DNA from: Rhizobium sp. CCGE531
GTDB lineage: Bacteria; Pseudomonadota; Alphaproteobacteria; Rhizobiales; Rhizobiaceae
Reading direction: 5' to 3'
Length of the DNA: 64,000 bases
NCBI RefSeq assembly: GCF_003627795.1
Contig: NZ_CP032684.1
Location: 473,001 to 537,000, forward strand
Below are positions 17,846 to 27,162 of this stretch, in pieces. Both the position numbers and the translations under genes were made by a program. Numbering within the stretch: position 1 is the stretch's first letter; each line of letters opens with the position of its first letter. The notes beneath the pieces are model-generated. The model saw only the letters and a program-made list of their open reading frames with translations. It ran no database searches and was not told the origin of the DNA.

Positions 17846-19378
17846 ATGGTAGCGCGCGTCAGTACGGTGGCGTTTCAGGGCATTGAGGGCGTACCCGTCG
17901 AGGTGCAGGTGATGATAGCGCCCGGCAAGGTGCTGATGCATATCGTCGGCCTGCCGGACAAGGCTGTGGCCGAAAGCCGGGAGCGGGTCCAGGCAGCGCT
18001 ACATGCCTCCGGCCTCGCATTGCCGCCGAAGAAGGTCACGGTCAATCTCGCACCGGCGGACTTGCCTAAGGAGGGTAGTCACTTCGACCTTGCGATCGCG
18101 CTCGGCCTGATGGCGGCGCTCGGCGCGATCCCGGCCGATGCCCTGTCATCCTATACGGTCATCGGCGAACTCAATCTCGACGGTACGATCGCGCCCGTAG
18201 CCGGCGCGCTTCCAGCGGCGATCGCCGCGAACGCCATGGGCAAGGGGCTGATCTGCCCGGCCGAAAGCGGGCCGGAAGCCGCCTGGGCCGGCAAGGAGAT
18301 CGATATTCTGGCGCCGCGCAGCCTGATCGCGCTCGCCAATCATTTTCGCGGCACGCAAGTCCTGTCGCGGCCGGAACCATCCGTTCGCGCCAATGCTGCC
18401 AATCTGCCCGATCTTGCCGATATCAAGGGTCAGGAAAGCGCCAAGCGCGCCTTGGAAGTCGCGGCGGCCGGCGGACATAATCTGCTTTTCGTCGGACCTC
18501 CCGGTTCCGGCAAGTCGATGCTCGCCTCGCGCCTGCCGTCGATCCTGCCGCCGCTGTCGACCCACGAGCTGCTGGAAGTGTCGATGATCCATTCGATCGC
18601 CGGCCAGCTTTCCGGCGGCAAGCTCTCCGACCGGCGACCCTATCGCGCGCCGCATCACTCGGCCACCATGGCGGCCCTTGTCGGCGGCGGCATGCGCGCC
18701 AGACCGGGCGAGGCATCGCTCGCTCATCATGGCATCCTTTTCCTGGATGAGCTGCCGGAGTTTTCGCCGCAGGCACTCGATGCGCTGCGCCAGCCGCTCG
18801 AAACCGGAGAATGCGTCATCGCCAGGGCAAACCACCGCGTCTCCTATCCGGCCGGCATCCAGCTCGTGGCGGCGATGAACCCGTGCCGCTGCGGCATGGC
18901 CGGGGAACCAGGCCACACCTGCGCGCGTGGTCCACGCTGCGCTAGCGATTATCAGGGCCGCATTTCCGGCCCCCTGCTGGATCGTATCGACATCCGCATC
19001 GATGTGCCGGCGGTATCGGCCGCCGACCTGATCCGGCCGGCAACGGCGGAGAAGAGCGCGGATGTTGCGCTCCGCGTCGCCCGCGCCCGCGAAAGGCAAC
19101 GGGAGCGCTTCGAAAGGGCCGGCGTAAAGAACATTTCGACCAACGCGCGTTGCTCGACCGCGATGATCGAAACCATAGCTGAACCGGATGCCGCCGGGCT
19201 GCAATTGCTGCGCGATGCGGCCGAGAAGATGAAGTTCTCGGCCCGTGGCTATCATCGCATCCTCAAGGTCGCGCGCACCCTTGCCGATCTCGATGACAAG
19301 CCGACCGTCGGGCGCATCCATCTCGCCGAAGCCATCTCCTACCGTATTGCCGGCGAGCGGCTGGCCGCGCATGCTTGA
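17846..19378 (+). CDS. YifB-family Mg-chelatase-like AAA+ ATPase
   Basis: A 510-residue protein of the YifB/ComM family. The N-terminal ChlI-like domain is followed by an AAA+ core with Walker A GPPGSGKSMLASRLPSILPP (about 216-235), Walker B LFLDELPEF and a C-terminal Mg-chelatase domain. A cysteine-containing insertion NPCRCGMAGEPGHTCARG is typical. ComM relatives are helicases that extend branch migration in natural transformation. Single gene; the 195 bp upstream hold no other gene. Confidence 0.94.
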   Translation: MVARVSTVAFQGIEGVPVEVQVMIAPGKVLMHIVGLPDKAVAESRERVQAALHASGLALPPKKVTVNLAPADLPKEGSHFDLAIALGLMAALGAIPADALSSYTVIGELNLDGTIAPVAGALPAAIAANAMGKGLICPAESGPEAAWAGKEIDILAPRSLIALANHFRGTQVLSRPEPSVRANAANLPDLADIKGQESAKRALEVAAAGGHNLLFVGPPGSGKSMLASRLPSILPPLSTHELLEVSMIHSIAGQLSGGKLSDRRPYRAPHHSATMAALVGGGMRARPGEASLAHHGILFLDELPEFSPQALDALRQPLETGECVIARANHRVSYPAGIQLVAAMNPCRCGMAGEPGHTCARGPRCASDYQGRISGPLLDRIDIRIDVPAVSAADLIRPATAEKSADVALRVARARERQRERFERAGVKNISTNARCSTAMIETIAEPDAAGLQLLRDAAEKMKFSARGYHRILKVARTLADLDDKPTVGRIHLAEAISYRIAGERLAAHA

Positions 19379-19420
19379 AATTCCAGGTTCAGGTGGCGCC
19401 GTCTCCGGCCTGCCTGAATG

Positions 19421-19444
19421 AAAAAAGGGGCGCCGAAGCACCCC
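19421..19444 (-). terminator. cysK terminator
   Basis: On the minus strand, a 7-bp stem (one G-T pair) with a stable TTCG tetraloop, followed by six T. It lies about 28 bp after the cysK stop codon; a textbook intrinsic terminator. Confidence 0.92.
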
Positions 19445-19472
19445 TTCTAATTCAATCCGATGGCAGGTTCTT

Positions 19473-20441
19473 TTAGCCGCCAAGGCCTTCGAACAGTGCC
19501 GTCGAGAGATAGCGCTCGGCGAAGGACGGGATGATGACGACGATGGTCTTGCCTTCGTTTTCGGGGCGCTGGCCGACCTTGATGGCTGCTGCCAGCGCGG
19601 CGCCGGAGGAAATGCCGACCGGCACGCCTTCGAGCTTGGCGACAAGACGGGCATGCTGGAAGGCCTCGTCATTGCTGACGGTGACCACCTCGTCGTAGAC
19701 ATGGGTATCGAGAATCTTCGGCGCGAAGCCGGCACCGATGCCCTGGATCTTGTGCGGGCCGGGATTGCCGCCGGAAAGAACCGGCGAATCCGTCGGCTCG
19801 ACGGCAATGACCTTGATATCGGGCTTGCGGGCCTTCAGCACCTGGCCGACGCCGGTGATCGTGCCGCCGGTGCCGATGCCGGAAACGAAGATATCCACCT
19901 TGCCTTCGGTATCGTTCCAGATTTCCTCGGCTGTCGTCTTGCGATGGATTTCCGGATTGGCCGGGTTTTCGAACTGCTGCGGAATGATCGCGTCCGGCAG
20001 CGTAGAAGCCAGCTCTTCCGCCTTGGCGATGGCGCCCTTCATGCCTTTCGGCCCCTCGGTCAGCACCAGTTCGGCGCCGAGCAGCGCCAGCATCTTGCGG
20101 CGCTCGATCGACATGGTCTCCGGCATGGTGAGGATCAGCCGGTAGCCTTTTGCGGCCGCGGTGAAGGCGAGCGCGATACCGGTATTGCCCGAGGTCGGCT
20201 CGATCAGCACGGTTCTGCCAGGGGCGATCTTGCCCTGCGATTCCAGGCTCTCGATCATGGCGACGCCGATGCGGTCCTTCACGGAGGCGATGGGATTGAA
20301 GAATTCGAGCTTTGCCAGGAGGTTGGCCTTGACGCCCTTCTCCTTCGCCAGCTTGTCGAGACGGACGATCGGCGTGTCGCCGATGGTCTCGGTGATCGAG
20401 GTATAGACGCGGCCGCGACCGGGTTTGCGGGTGTCGGACAT
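19473..20441 (-). CDS. cysK: Cysteine synthase A
   Basis: A 322-residue PLP enzyme making cysteine from O-acetylserine and sulfide. The PLP lysine lies in [16 protein letters not shown] (about 48-63). The substrate loop [12 protein letters not shown], the phosphate-binding [13 protein letters not shown] and the [11 protein letters not shown] end motif are all present. The ribosome site AGGGAGAG is 6 bases before the ATG. It is followed by a strong terminator, so it is probably monocistronic. Confidence 0.96.
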   Translation of the reverse strand: MSDTRKPGRGRVYTSITETIGDTPIVRLDKLAKEKGVKANLLAKLEFFNPIASVKDRIGVAMIESLESQGKIAPGRTVLIEPTSGNTGIALAFTAAAKGYRLILTMPETMSIERRKMLALLGAELVLTEGPKGMKGAIAKAEELASTLPDAIIPQQFENPANPEIHRKTTAEEIWNDTEGKVDIFVSGIGTGGTITGVGQVLKARKPDIKVIAVEPTDSPVLSGGNPGPHKIQGIGAGFAPKILDTHVYDEVVTVSNDEAFQHARLVAKLEGVPVGISSGAALAAAIKVGQRPENEGKTIVVIIPSFAERYLSTALFEGLGG

Positions 20442-20577
20442 GGGTAGCTCTCCCTACATTTGAATTATGCAGTGACAATAGGATCAAACGCCTGCGGAAA
20501 CCAGAGTGTGCACCCTGTGTCGCCGCGTCGACCGTGAGAAAAGAATCTCCCATGGCCTTTCTTTTGGGATGTTTATT

Positions 20578-21195
20578 TCAGGCTGCACGCGCCGCGATGA
20601 AGGCGGCCGTGGCGGCGAGGATACTGGCCGCAACCCGGTTCAGGATCTGCAGCGCTCTCGGCTTTTTGAGGAAGGTTCGGGCTCGAGAGGCAAGCAGCAT
20701 ATAGGGAACGAGTACGATCAGGAGAACGACGAAGGTTGCCGCTACCAGCGTCGCATATTCCCGCAGGCCGACGCTGCCGATGTCGATCAGCGTCGGCACG
20801 AGCGCAACATAGAAAAGCATGGTCTTCGGATTGCCGAGCGTCACCAATAGGCCCGAGAGAAAGGACATGCCGGCACCATTCGATTTCTTGGCCGCGATAT
20901 CGGCGGCGAGCAGACCGGCCGTCCAGAGTTTCCAGGCGATATAGCCGAGATAGAGAGCGCCGGCGATCTTGATGACAATAAAGATCTCGGTGAAGGTCTG
21001 CGCCACGAAGGCGAGACCGAGAATGACCGCAGTCAGATAGATGGTGTCGCCGAGCACGAGGCCGAGGCCCATGAAGAAGGTCTCGCGAAAGCCGGAGCCG
21101 AGCGCGCGCGCGACGATTGCCGTGATGCCCGGGCCGGGAATGGCGGCCGCGACGAAGAGAGCGCCGCAATAGGCGAGCAGGGATGCGAGCGTCAT
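20578..21195 (-). CDS. LysE-family amino acid exporter
   Basis: A 205-residue polytopic membrane protein with about six transmembrane segments. The family motif appears as AAIPGPGITAIVARALGSGFRETFFMGLGLVLGD, and GLLVTLGNPKTMLFYVALVP follows mid-protein. These proteins export amino acids or their derivatives. I chose the ATG at 21195 (the second of two, spaced 6-8 bases from AGGAAA) over 21201. Confidence 0.9.
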   Translation of the reverse strand: MTLASLLAYCGALFVAAAIPGPGITAIVARALGSGFRETFFMGLGLVLGDTIYLTAVILGLAFVAQTFTEIFIVIKIAGALYLGYIAWKLWTAGLLAADIAAKKSNGAGMSFLSGLLVTLGNPKTMLFYVALVPTLIDIGSVGLREYATLVAATFVVLLIVLVPYMLLASRARTFLKKPRALQILNRVAASILAATAAFIAARAA

Positions 21196-21324
21196 GGCCA
21201 TTTCCTCCTCAGATAGCGCCTGCTCTATCGCACCACCTTTGCGTTTTCAAGCGATTGCGCTGGCGCTGCGAACATATTACCAAGACGTGGACGGCACATC
21301 GAAACCGCTTTGCCCAAGGATATC

Positions 21325-21882
21325 ATGTCTTCCGCATTGCTCCTGATCGATCTTCAGAATTCCATCCTGACCGGCCTTGGCACGCCGGAGCGTCAGCCTG
21401 ATATCGATGCGGCGCTGGAGGCGGTCGTCGCCAAGCTCGCGGCGCTGAAGCACAGCGCCCGCGCCGCTGGCATTCCCACCTTCATCGTCCAGCATGACGG
21501 TAGCCCGGGTCATCGCCTGGCAAAGCGTGGCGAGGGCTGGCAATTGCGCCGGGAAATCGCCCCCGAAGCCGGCGATGCCGTGGTGCACAAGACGAGCTGC
21601 GATTCCTTCTTCGAAACCGACCTCGAGGCGCGGCTGCGGGCGCGCGGCGTAAGCCACCTCATCGTTGGCGGCTGCATGACGCAGTTCTGCGTCGATACGA
21701 CCGCGCGTCGCGCCGTTTCACTCGGTTTCGACGTCACGCTGGTCTCCGACTGCCACACCACGGCCGATATGGGCAAGCTCACCTTCGAAGACATTGTCAC
21801 CCATCACAATATGCTGCTTGACGGCTTCGATGCCGGGCCGCATGAGATCAACCTAGTCGCATCCAGCGAAATTTCCTTCTGA
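21325..21882 (+). CDS. Isochorismatase-like cysteine hydrolase
   Basis: A 185-residue alpha/beta hydrolase. The catalytic triad is visible: Asp in ALLLIDLQN, Lys in VVHKTSCDSFFET, and Cys in LIVGGCMTQFCVDTTARRA. Such enzymes hydrolyse amides (nicotinamide, N-carbamoylsarcosine and similar); the substrate here is unknown. ATG at 21325 lies 5 bases after AAGGA; the in-frame TTG at 21310 is not needed. A LysE-type exporter follows 24 bp later, so the two may share a transcript. Confidence 0.9.
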   Translation: MSSALLLIDLQNSILTGLGTPERQPDIDAALEAVVAKLAALKHSARAAGIPTFIVQHDGSPGHRLAKRGEGWQLRREIAPEAGDAVVHKTSCDSFFETDLEARLRARGVSHLIVGGCMTQFCVDTTARRAVSLGFDVTLVSDCHTTADMGKLTFEDIVTHHNMLLDGFDAGPHEINLVASSEISF

Positions 21883-21906
21883 AGCCCTTTCCCCGCCGGA
21901 GGCTCC

Positions 21907-22539
21907 ATGCCGCATCTGACCAGTATGATCGCCTTTGCCCTGATCGCTCTCGGCATGGTGCTGACACCCGGGCCGAACATGATCTATCTAGTATCGCGTT
22001 CGATCTCGCAGGGGCCGGCTGCAGGGTTGATCTCGCTTGGCGGTGTCGCCTGCGGCTTCCTCTTCTACATGTTCTCGGCCGCGCTCGGCATTACCGCCTT
22101 CGTCCTCGCCGTACCTTTCGCCTATGATGCATTGCGGCTGGCGGGCGCTGCCTATCTCGTCTGGCTTGCCTGGAGCGCGCTGAAGCCCGGCGGTCGTTCC
22201 GCCTTTCAGGTGCGCGAGCTGCCGAAAGACAGCACACGCCGGCTCTTCTCCATGGGGCTGGTGACCAGCCTGCTGAACCCGAAGGTCGCGGTTCTCTATC
22301 TCTCGCTGCTGCCGCAGTTCATCGATCCCGCCGCCGGCAGCGTCTTCACGCAATCGCTTGTTCTCGGCTTCGCGCAGATCGTCATCAGCGTGACATTCAA
22401 TGCCATCTTCGCGCTGAGTGCCGGCTGGATCGCGATGTTCCTCACCCGCCGCCCGTCTTTCGCCCTGGTACAGCGCTGGCTGATGGGCACGGTGCTGGCC
22501 GGGCTCGCCGTCCGCATGGCTTTCGAAGCGCAGCGTTAA
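21907..22539 (+). CDS. LysE-family exporter (second copy)
   Basis: A 210-residue polytopic membrane protein with the family start LTPGPNMIYLVSRSISQGPAAGL and GLVTSLLNPKVAVLYLSLLPQF. It is only distantly like the exporter at 20.6 kb. The stop overlaps the start of the following phosphatase by one base (TAATG), so the two are co-translated. Confidence 0.92.
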   Translation: MPHLTSMIAFALIALGMVLTPGPNMIYLVSRSISQGPAAGLISLGGVACGFLFYMFSAALGITAFVLAVPFAYDALRLAGAAYLVWLAWSALKPGGRSAFQVRELPKDSTRRLFSMGLVTSLLNPKVAVLYLSLLPQFIDPAAGSVFTQSLVLGFAQIVISVTFNAIFALSAGWIAMFLTRRPSFALVQRWLMGTVLAGLAVRMAFEAQR

Positions 22540-23171
22540 TGAGGCGCGTTTCGCAGGCGCTCACGACAGGCCTTCTGGCGCTCGCTTCGCTCTCGAGTTT
22601 CGTGCCGGTCGCTTCGGCGGCGGCCGGTAAACAGACGATTGTTTTCATGCGGCATGGGGAGAAGCCGGAGGCCGGACTTGGCCAGCTCAGCTGCCAGGGC
22701 CTTAACCGGGCACTGGCTCTGCCGCCAGTGTTGGCGAAGCTCTTCGGCAAGCCTGCGGCGATCTTCGCGCCGGATCCGTCGACGCGGAAGAAGGATTCGG
22801 GCGTTTCCTACGACTACATCCGGCCGCTCGCCACAATCGAGCCAGCGGCGATTGCGTTCGGCATGCCCGTCGATACCAGCTTCGGTTATGATGACATCGA
22901 GGATCTAAAGGCCGAACTGAAGAAGCCCACCTATGCCGGCAAGCTGATCTTCGTCGCTTGGGAGCACAAGCAGATCGTCGATCTCGCCCGTCAGCTGATG
23001 AGCGAGAACGGCGGCGATGCCGACGCAGTGCCGAAGTGGCACGGCAAGGATTTCGACAGCCTCTATGTCGTTCGTCTCGGCGGCGATCGCGCCAAGCCAG
23101 GCGCTACTTTCGAGAAGCTGGCCGAAGGCCTCGACGGCCAGCCGCAGATTTGCCCGCAGCCGGCTAAATAA
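22539..23171 (+). CDS. Exported histidine phosphatase family protein
   Basis: A 210-residue protein with a signal peptide (about 1-29, ending ASAAA) and the canonical motif TIVFMRHGEKPEAGLGQLSCQGLNRALALP. The second histidine of the fold is not obvious; IFVAWEHKQIVDLARQL may carry it. Probably a periplasmic phosphatase or a sugar-phosphate-mutase-like fold protein. Coupled to the upstream LysE exporter. Confidence 0.85.
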   Translation: MRRVSQALTTGLLALASLSSFVPVASAAAGKQTIVFMRHGEKPEAGLGQLSCQGLNRALALPPVLAKLFGKPAAIFAPDPSTRKKDSGVSYDYIRPLATIEPAAIAFGMPVDTSFGYDDIEDLKAELKKPTYAGKLIFVAWEHKQIVDLARQLMSENGGDADAVPKWHGKDFDSLYVVRLGGDRAKPGATFEKLAEGLDGQPQICPQPAK

Positions 23172-23173
23172 TC

Positions 23174-23476
23174 TCAGAAGACCGGACGCATGAAGCTGCG
23201 CTCGTAGCTGACGATGCAGCGCGTTTCCTCGTTATAGGCAAAGGCGGCGAGGCATTCCTCATCCTCGGCCATCTTGAGCCGATAGTCTTCATAGGCGGCA
23301 AGGCTCGGAAAGCTGAAGAGCGCCAGCGCGATGTTGTTCGCGCCTTCGTGCGGCATGAAATAGCCGTGATGCGTGCCGCCCAGCCGGTTGACCAGCGGGA
23401 TCCAGAGCTTGGCGTAATGTTCGAACTGGGCGAGCTTGTAAGGGTCGATCGTATAGCGCAGGTAGCAGGTGATCAT
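23174..23476 (-). CDS. NIPSNAP family protein
   Basis: A 100-residue dimeric alpha/beta-barrel protein: MITCYLRYTIDPYKLAQFEHYAKLW, RLGGTHHGYFMPHEGANN and FPSLAAYEDYRLKM. NIPSNAP proteins have no settled enzymatic role. Its ATG overlaps the stop of the EamA transporter (ATGA), so it is expressed with it. Confidence 0.9.
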   Translation of the reverse strand: MITCYLRYTIDPYKLAQFEHYAKLWIPLVNRLGGTHHGYFMPHEGANNIALALFSFPSLAAYEDYRLKMAEDEECLAAFAYNEETRCIVSYERSFMRPVF

Positions 23477-24387
23477 TCGGCGGTCTCCTTTGAAAGACGA
23501 TCGTTTTTATGATGGGGCAGGGGGATCGTCCAGCCCAGGTTCATGCCGGCTGCAGCGCCCAGAATGATGATCGCACCGACGATCTGTGCCGCGCCGAGCA
23601 CATGGCCGAAGGCGAAGCGGTCGACGACGATGGCGGCGATCGGATAGATGAAGGATAGCGCGCCGGTCAGATGCGTCGGCAGCTTCTGGATGGCGCCATA
23701 GAGCAGTACATACATCAGCCCGGTATGCAGGACGCCCATGGTGACGAGGATCGACCAGCCGCCGGCATCCTGCGGAACGCCGGAGAAATCGGTGAAGGGC
23801 GCCAGCATCAAAATGCCTGTCGAAACCTGGATGAGAGCGATCAGGTGCGGCGGAGTGCCTTTGAGCCATTTTGCGGCAATGGCCGCCAGCGCATAGAAGA
23901 AGGCCGCGCCCAGCGAAAGCAGGATTCCGATCGCATAGCTTCCGGCGTCGGCTCCCTCGCCCGACTTGCCCTCGACGATGACTGCCATGCCGGCAAAGGC
24001 GAGAGCCAGCCAGAAGAGCTTGGTAAAGGTGATCCGCTCGCCGAGAAACAGGGCGCCGAGCCCCAGCAGCATGAAGGGCTGCGTATTGTAGACGGTCGTG
24101 GCAATGGAAATGGAGGCGTGCGAATAGGCGGCGAACAACAGCAGCCAGTTGAGAACGATGGCGATCCCGCCGCCGACCGCGATGGAAAACGTCTTGAGAT
24201 TGAGGATGCCGGGACGCAGCAGGCCCATGGCAGCGCATATGACGAGCAGCGTCAGCGCGCCGAAGAAACAGCGCCAGAAGACGACGCCGGTTACGGCCTG
24301 TCCTGACATCAGTACAAACCAGCCGATTGTGCCTGAAATCAGCATCGCCGCCGTCATTTCCATCGTGCCGCGTCTTATCTCGTTCAT
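23473..24387 (-). CDS. EamA/DMT-family transporter
   Basis: A 304-residue protein with ten predicted membrane segments arranged as two EamA repeats (about 10-140 and 155-285). The second repeat shows IALIQVSTGILMLAPF and GALSFIYPIAAIVVDRFAFGHVLGAAQIVGA. Probably a metabolite exporter. Divergent from an Lrp-type regulator, with an inverted repeat between them, so likely controlled by it. A second ATG lies at 24402. Confidence 0.9.
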   Translation of the reverse strand: MNEIRRGTMEMTAAMLISGTIGWFVLMSGQAVTGVVFWRCFFGALTLLVICAAMGLLRPGILNLKTFSIAVGGGIAIVLNWLLLFAAYSHASISIATTVYNTQPFMLLGLGALFLGERITFTKLFWLALAFAGMAVIVEGKSGEGADAGSYAIGILLSLGAAFFYALAAIAAKWLKGTPPHLIALIQVSTGILMLAPFTDFSGVPQDAGGWSILVTMGVLHTGLMYVLLYGAIQKLPTHLTGALSFIYPIAAIVVDRFAFGHVLGAAQIVGAIIILGAAAGMNLGWTIPLPHHKNDRLSKETAE

Positions 24388-24448
24388 TATCCCAGCTCCC
24401 ATCTATCGGAACCAATCATATTGCGGCGGGAGCATGGATAATATAGGT

Positions 24449-24486
24449 TTACTTAGGAATGAAAATCTTATCACCTAATTAAGTAA
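24449..24486. promoter_or_regulatory. Inverted repeat between the EamA gene and the Lrp regulator
   Basis: TTACTTA at 24449-24455 and TAAGTAA at 24480-24486, 31 bp centre to centre (about three helical turns), in an AT-rich stretch between divergent genes and 10 bp before the regulator's ATG. Plausible binding site for the adjacent Lrp-family protein; inference from position and symmetry. Confidence 0.55.
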
Positions 24487-24495
24487 GGCTATATC

Positions 24496-24960
24496 ATGGG
24501 TGTTCCTAATGCTTCCCTGAGTCTCGACGAGATCGACCAGCGAATGCTGGAGGCGCTGGCGCGCAATGCCAGGATATCGTTGAAAGAGCTTGCGGAAGCA
24601 GCCGGTCTTTCGTCGCCGAGCGCGGCGGAGCGGCTGCGCCGGCTGGAGGAGCGCGGCATTATCTCAGGCTTCACGGTCGATATCGCGCCGGAGGCCATCG
24701 GCTATCCCCTGCAGGCGATCGTTCGCATCCGGCCCTTGCCCGGCCAGCTGCATGTCGTCGAGCGCATCATTCAGGAGACCTCGGAATTCATCGAATGCGA
24801 CAAGGTCACCGGCGACGATTGCTTCATCGGGAGGCTGGTGGTGCGCTCCATGGGCGAACTCGATGGCATATTGGACAAGATCGCCGAGCGCGCCGAGACG
24901 AACACCTCGATGATCAAGGCGACGCCGGTCAAGCGCCGCCTGCCGCCGCTTTCGCGTTAA
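24496..24960 (+). CDS. Lrp/AsnC-family transcriptional regulator
   Basis: A 154-residue protein: N-terminal winged helix (LDEIDQRMLEALARNARISLKELAEAAGLSSPSAAERLRRLEERG) and C-terminal RAM ligand-binding domain (about 65-145). It likely senses an amino acid and controls the divergent EamA transporter operon. It meets the dut gene end to end, 9 bp apart. Confidence 0.94.
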   Translation: MGVPNASLSLDEIDQRMLEALARNARISLKELAEAAGLSSPSAAERLRRLEERGIISGFTVDIAPEAIGYPLQAIVRIRPLPGQLHVVERIIQETSEFIECDKVTGDDCFIGRLVVRSMGELDGILDKIAERAETNTSMIKATPVKRRLPPLSR

Positions 24961-24969
24961 AGCTTATTA

Positions 24970-25440
24970 TCACACGCCGGTCGAGCCGAAGCCGCCGGCG
25001 CCGCGCTTGGTTTCGCTCGCCTCCGTCGCCTCGACGATGCGGGCCTGCGTGACCGGCGCGATGATCATCTGTGCGATGCGCATGCCGCGGCTGATCTCGA
25101 AAGGCTCTTCGCCGAGGTTGATGAGCAGCACCTTCACTTCGCCGCGATAATCGCTGTCGATCGTGCCGGGCGAGTTCAGGCAGGTGATGCCGTTCTTGAA
25201 GGCGAGGCCGGAGCGGGGGCGGATCTGCGCCTCGAAGCCATCCGGGATTTCGAAGATGAAGCCGGTGGGAACGAGCGCCCGTTTCCCCGGAGCGAGCGTC
25301 AACGCTGCGCCGTCCTCGACCGCCGCGCGCAGGTCCATGCCGGCGGCACCCTTGGTTTCATAAGCGGGCAGCTCCAGGCCTTCGCCATGCGGCAGGCGGA
25401 TGAGCTTCACGGTCGGGCTGATATCGGTGTGAATGGTCAT
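24970..25440 (-). CDS. dut: dUTP diphosphatase
   Basis: A 156-residue trimeric dUTPase. All five motifs are seen: GAAGMDLRA, the [10 protein letters not shown] phosphate loop, [14 protein letters not shown] (uracil site with catalytic Asp), [10 protein letters not shown], and the C-terminal [11 protein letters not shown] arm. It removes dUTP and supplies dUMP for thymidylate. Confidence 0.97.
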   Translation of the reverse strand: MTIHTDISPTVKLIRLPHGEGLELPAYETKGAAGMDLRAAVEDGAALTLAPGKRALVPTGFIFEIPDGFEAQIRPRSGLAFKNGITCLNSPGTIDSDYRGEVKVLLINLGEEPFEISRGMRIAQMIIAPVTQARIVEATEASETKRGAGGFGSTGV

Positions 25441-25531
25441 GCGGCATTAGTTTGCGCTCGAATGCCGGAGGTCAATTGCATTTAGGGCTTTGAGTCGCTA
25501 GATACGGCCGCAATTCACAGGATTCACAAGC

Positions 25532-27115
25532 ATGGCCGAAAGTCTCGCCGAGGCGGTCTCCCGCCGCCGCACATTTGCTATTATCGCTCACCCGGACGCG
25601 GGCAAGACGACGCTCACCGAAAAGCTGCTGCTGTTCGGCGGCGCCATTCAGCTTGCCGGCGAGGTCAAGGCGAAGAAGGACCGCATGCAGACGCGCTCCG
25701 ACTGGATGAAGATCGAGCGCGAACGTGGCATCTCGGTCGTCACCTCGGTCATGACCTTCGAATATGAAGGCAACGTCTTCAACATTCTCGATACGCCCGG
25801 CCACGAAGACTTCGCCGACGACACCTATCGCACGCTGACGGCGGTCGACGCCGCCGTCATGGTCATCGATGCCGCCAAGGGTATCGAGCCGCGGACGCTG
25901 AAGCTGTTCGAAGTCTGCCGCATGCGCGACATCCCGATCATCACCTTCATCAACAAGATGGACCGCGAAAGCCGCGACCCCTTCGAGATTCTCGACGAGG
26001 TGGAAGAGAAGCTGGCGCTGGATACGGCGCCGATCACATGGCCGATAGGCCGCTCCAAGACCTTCTGCGGCTCCTATCATCTGGCATCCAATACTGTTCG
26101 TGGCTCCGACACCGAAGTCACCGCGACCCCCGTCAATGGCCCGCGGACCGTTGCCGACAGGCTGCCGGAAAACGAGCGCAAGGCCTTCATCGACGAAACG
26201 GAACTTGCAATCGAGGCGTGCCGGCCCTTCGATCGGGAATCCTTCCTTGAAGGCCACATGACGCCGGTCTTCTTCGGCTCGGCACTGCGCAATTTCGGGG
26301 TGCGCGATCTCATCAACGCGCTTGGCGCATTCGCGCCGCCGCCGCGTGACCAGGTCGCCGATATCAGGACGGTTCACGCCACCGACGACAAGATGACGGC
26401 CTTCGTCTTCAAGATCCAGGCCAACATGGACCCGAACCATCGCGACCGCATCGCCTTTGCGCGCATCTGCTCCGGCAAGCTGGAGCGCGGCATGAAGGCG
26501 CGGCTGTCGCGCACCGGCAAGCAGCTCGGTCTCACCGCGCCGCAGTTTTTCTTCGCCTCGCAGCGCCAGCTCGCCGATACCGCTTATGCCGGCGATGTCG
26601 TCGGCATTCCAAACCACGGGACGCTGCGCATCGGCGATACGCTGACGGAAGGCGAATCCCTCGTCTTCCAGGGCGTGCCGAACTTCTCGCCGGAAATCCT
26701 CCGCCGCGTGCGCCTCGAGGACGCCATGAAGGCGAAGAAGCTCAAGGAAGCGCTGCAGCAGATGGCCGAGGAAGGCGTTGTGCAGCTCTTCTCGCCCGAG
26801 GACGGCTCGCCCGCCATCGTCGGCGTCGTCGGCGCCCTGCAGCTTGACGTGCTGAAGGAGCGGCTGATGGCGGAATACGGCCTGCCGGTTTCCTTCGAAA
26901 TGTCGCGCTTCTCCGTCTGCCGCTGGATCTCGGCCGATCAGTCCGTCGATCTCGAAAAATTCGTCACCGCGCGCCGCGGCGATATCGCCCGCGATCTCGA
27001 TGGCGATCCGGTCTTTCTCGCCCAGGACGGCTTCTCGCTGCGCTACGAGGCGGAACGTTATCCGGCTATCAAGATGGTCGCAATCAAGGAATATCACGCC
27101 GTCAAGGCGGCGTGA
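25532..27115 (+). CDS. prfC: Peptide chain release factor 3
   Basis: A 527-residue translational GTPase that recycles RF1/RF2. G1 IIAHPDAGKTTLTEKLL, switch region RERGISVVTSVMTFEYEG, G3 DTPGHEDFADDTYRTL and G4 NKMDRE are present, followed by the RF3-specific C-terminal domains (FSPEDGSPAIVGVVGALQLDVLKERL). Length and motifs separate it from EF-G. Single gene. Confidence 0.96.
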   Translation: MAESLAEAVSRRRTFAIIAHPDAGKTTLTEKLLLFGGAIQLAGEVKAKKDRMQTRSDWMKIERERGISVVTSVMTFEYEGNVFNILDTPGHEDFADDTYRTLTAVDAAVMVIDAAKGIEPRTLKLFEVCRMRDIPIITFINKMDRESRDPFEILDEVEEKLALDTAPITWPIGRSKTFCGSYHLASNTVRGSDTEVTATPVNGPRTVADRLPENERKAFIDETELAIEACRPFDRESFLEGHMTPVFFGSALRNFGVRDLINALGAFAPPPRDQVADIRTVHATDDKMTAFVFKIQANMDPNHRDRIAFARICSGKLERGMKARLSRTGKQLGLTAPQFFFASQRQLADTAYAGDVVGIPNHGTLRIGDTLTEGESLVFQGVPNFSPEILRRVRLEDAMKAKKLKEALQQMAEEGVVQLFSPEDGSPAIVGVVGALQLDVLKERLMAEYGLPVSFEMSRFSVCRWISADQSVDLEKFVTARRGDIARDLDGDPVFLAQDGFSLRYEAERYPAIKMVAIKEYHAVKAA

Positions 27116-27162
27116 TATCAGAGACGTTGCAGCCACGGGCGGTCAGCCGGTGGCGTATAGCG

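Noticed and set aside
18146..19807. Open frame of 553 codons on the minus strand
   Set aside because: Antisense to yifB, running past its end; no family features.
25472..27136. Open frame of 554 codons on the minus strand
   Set aside because: Antisense to prfC, whose GTPase motifs settle the coding strand.
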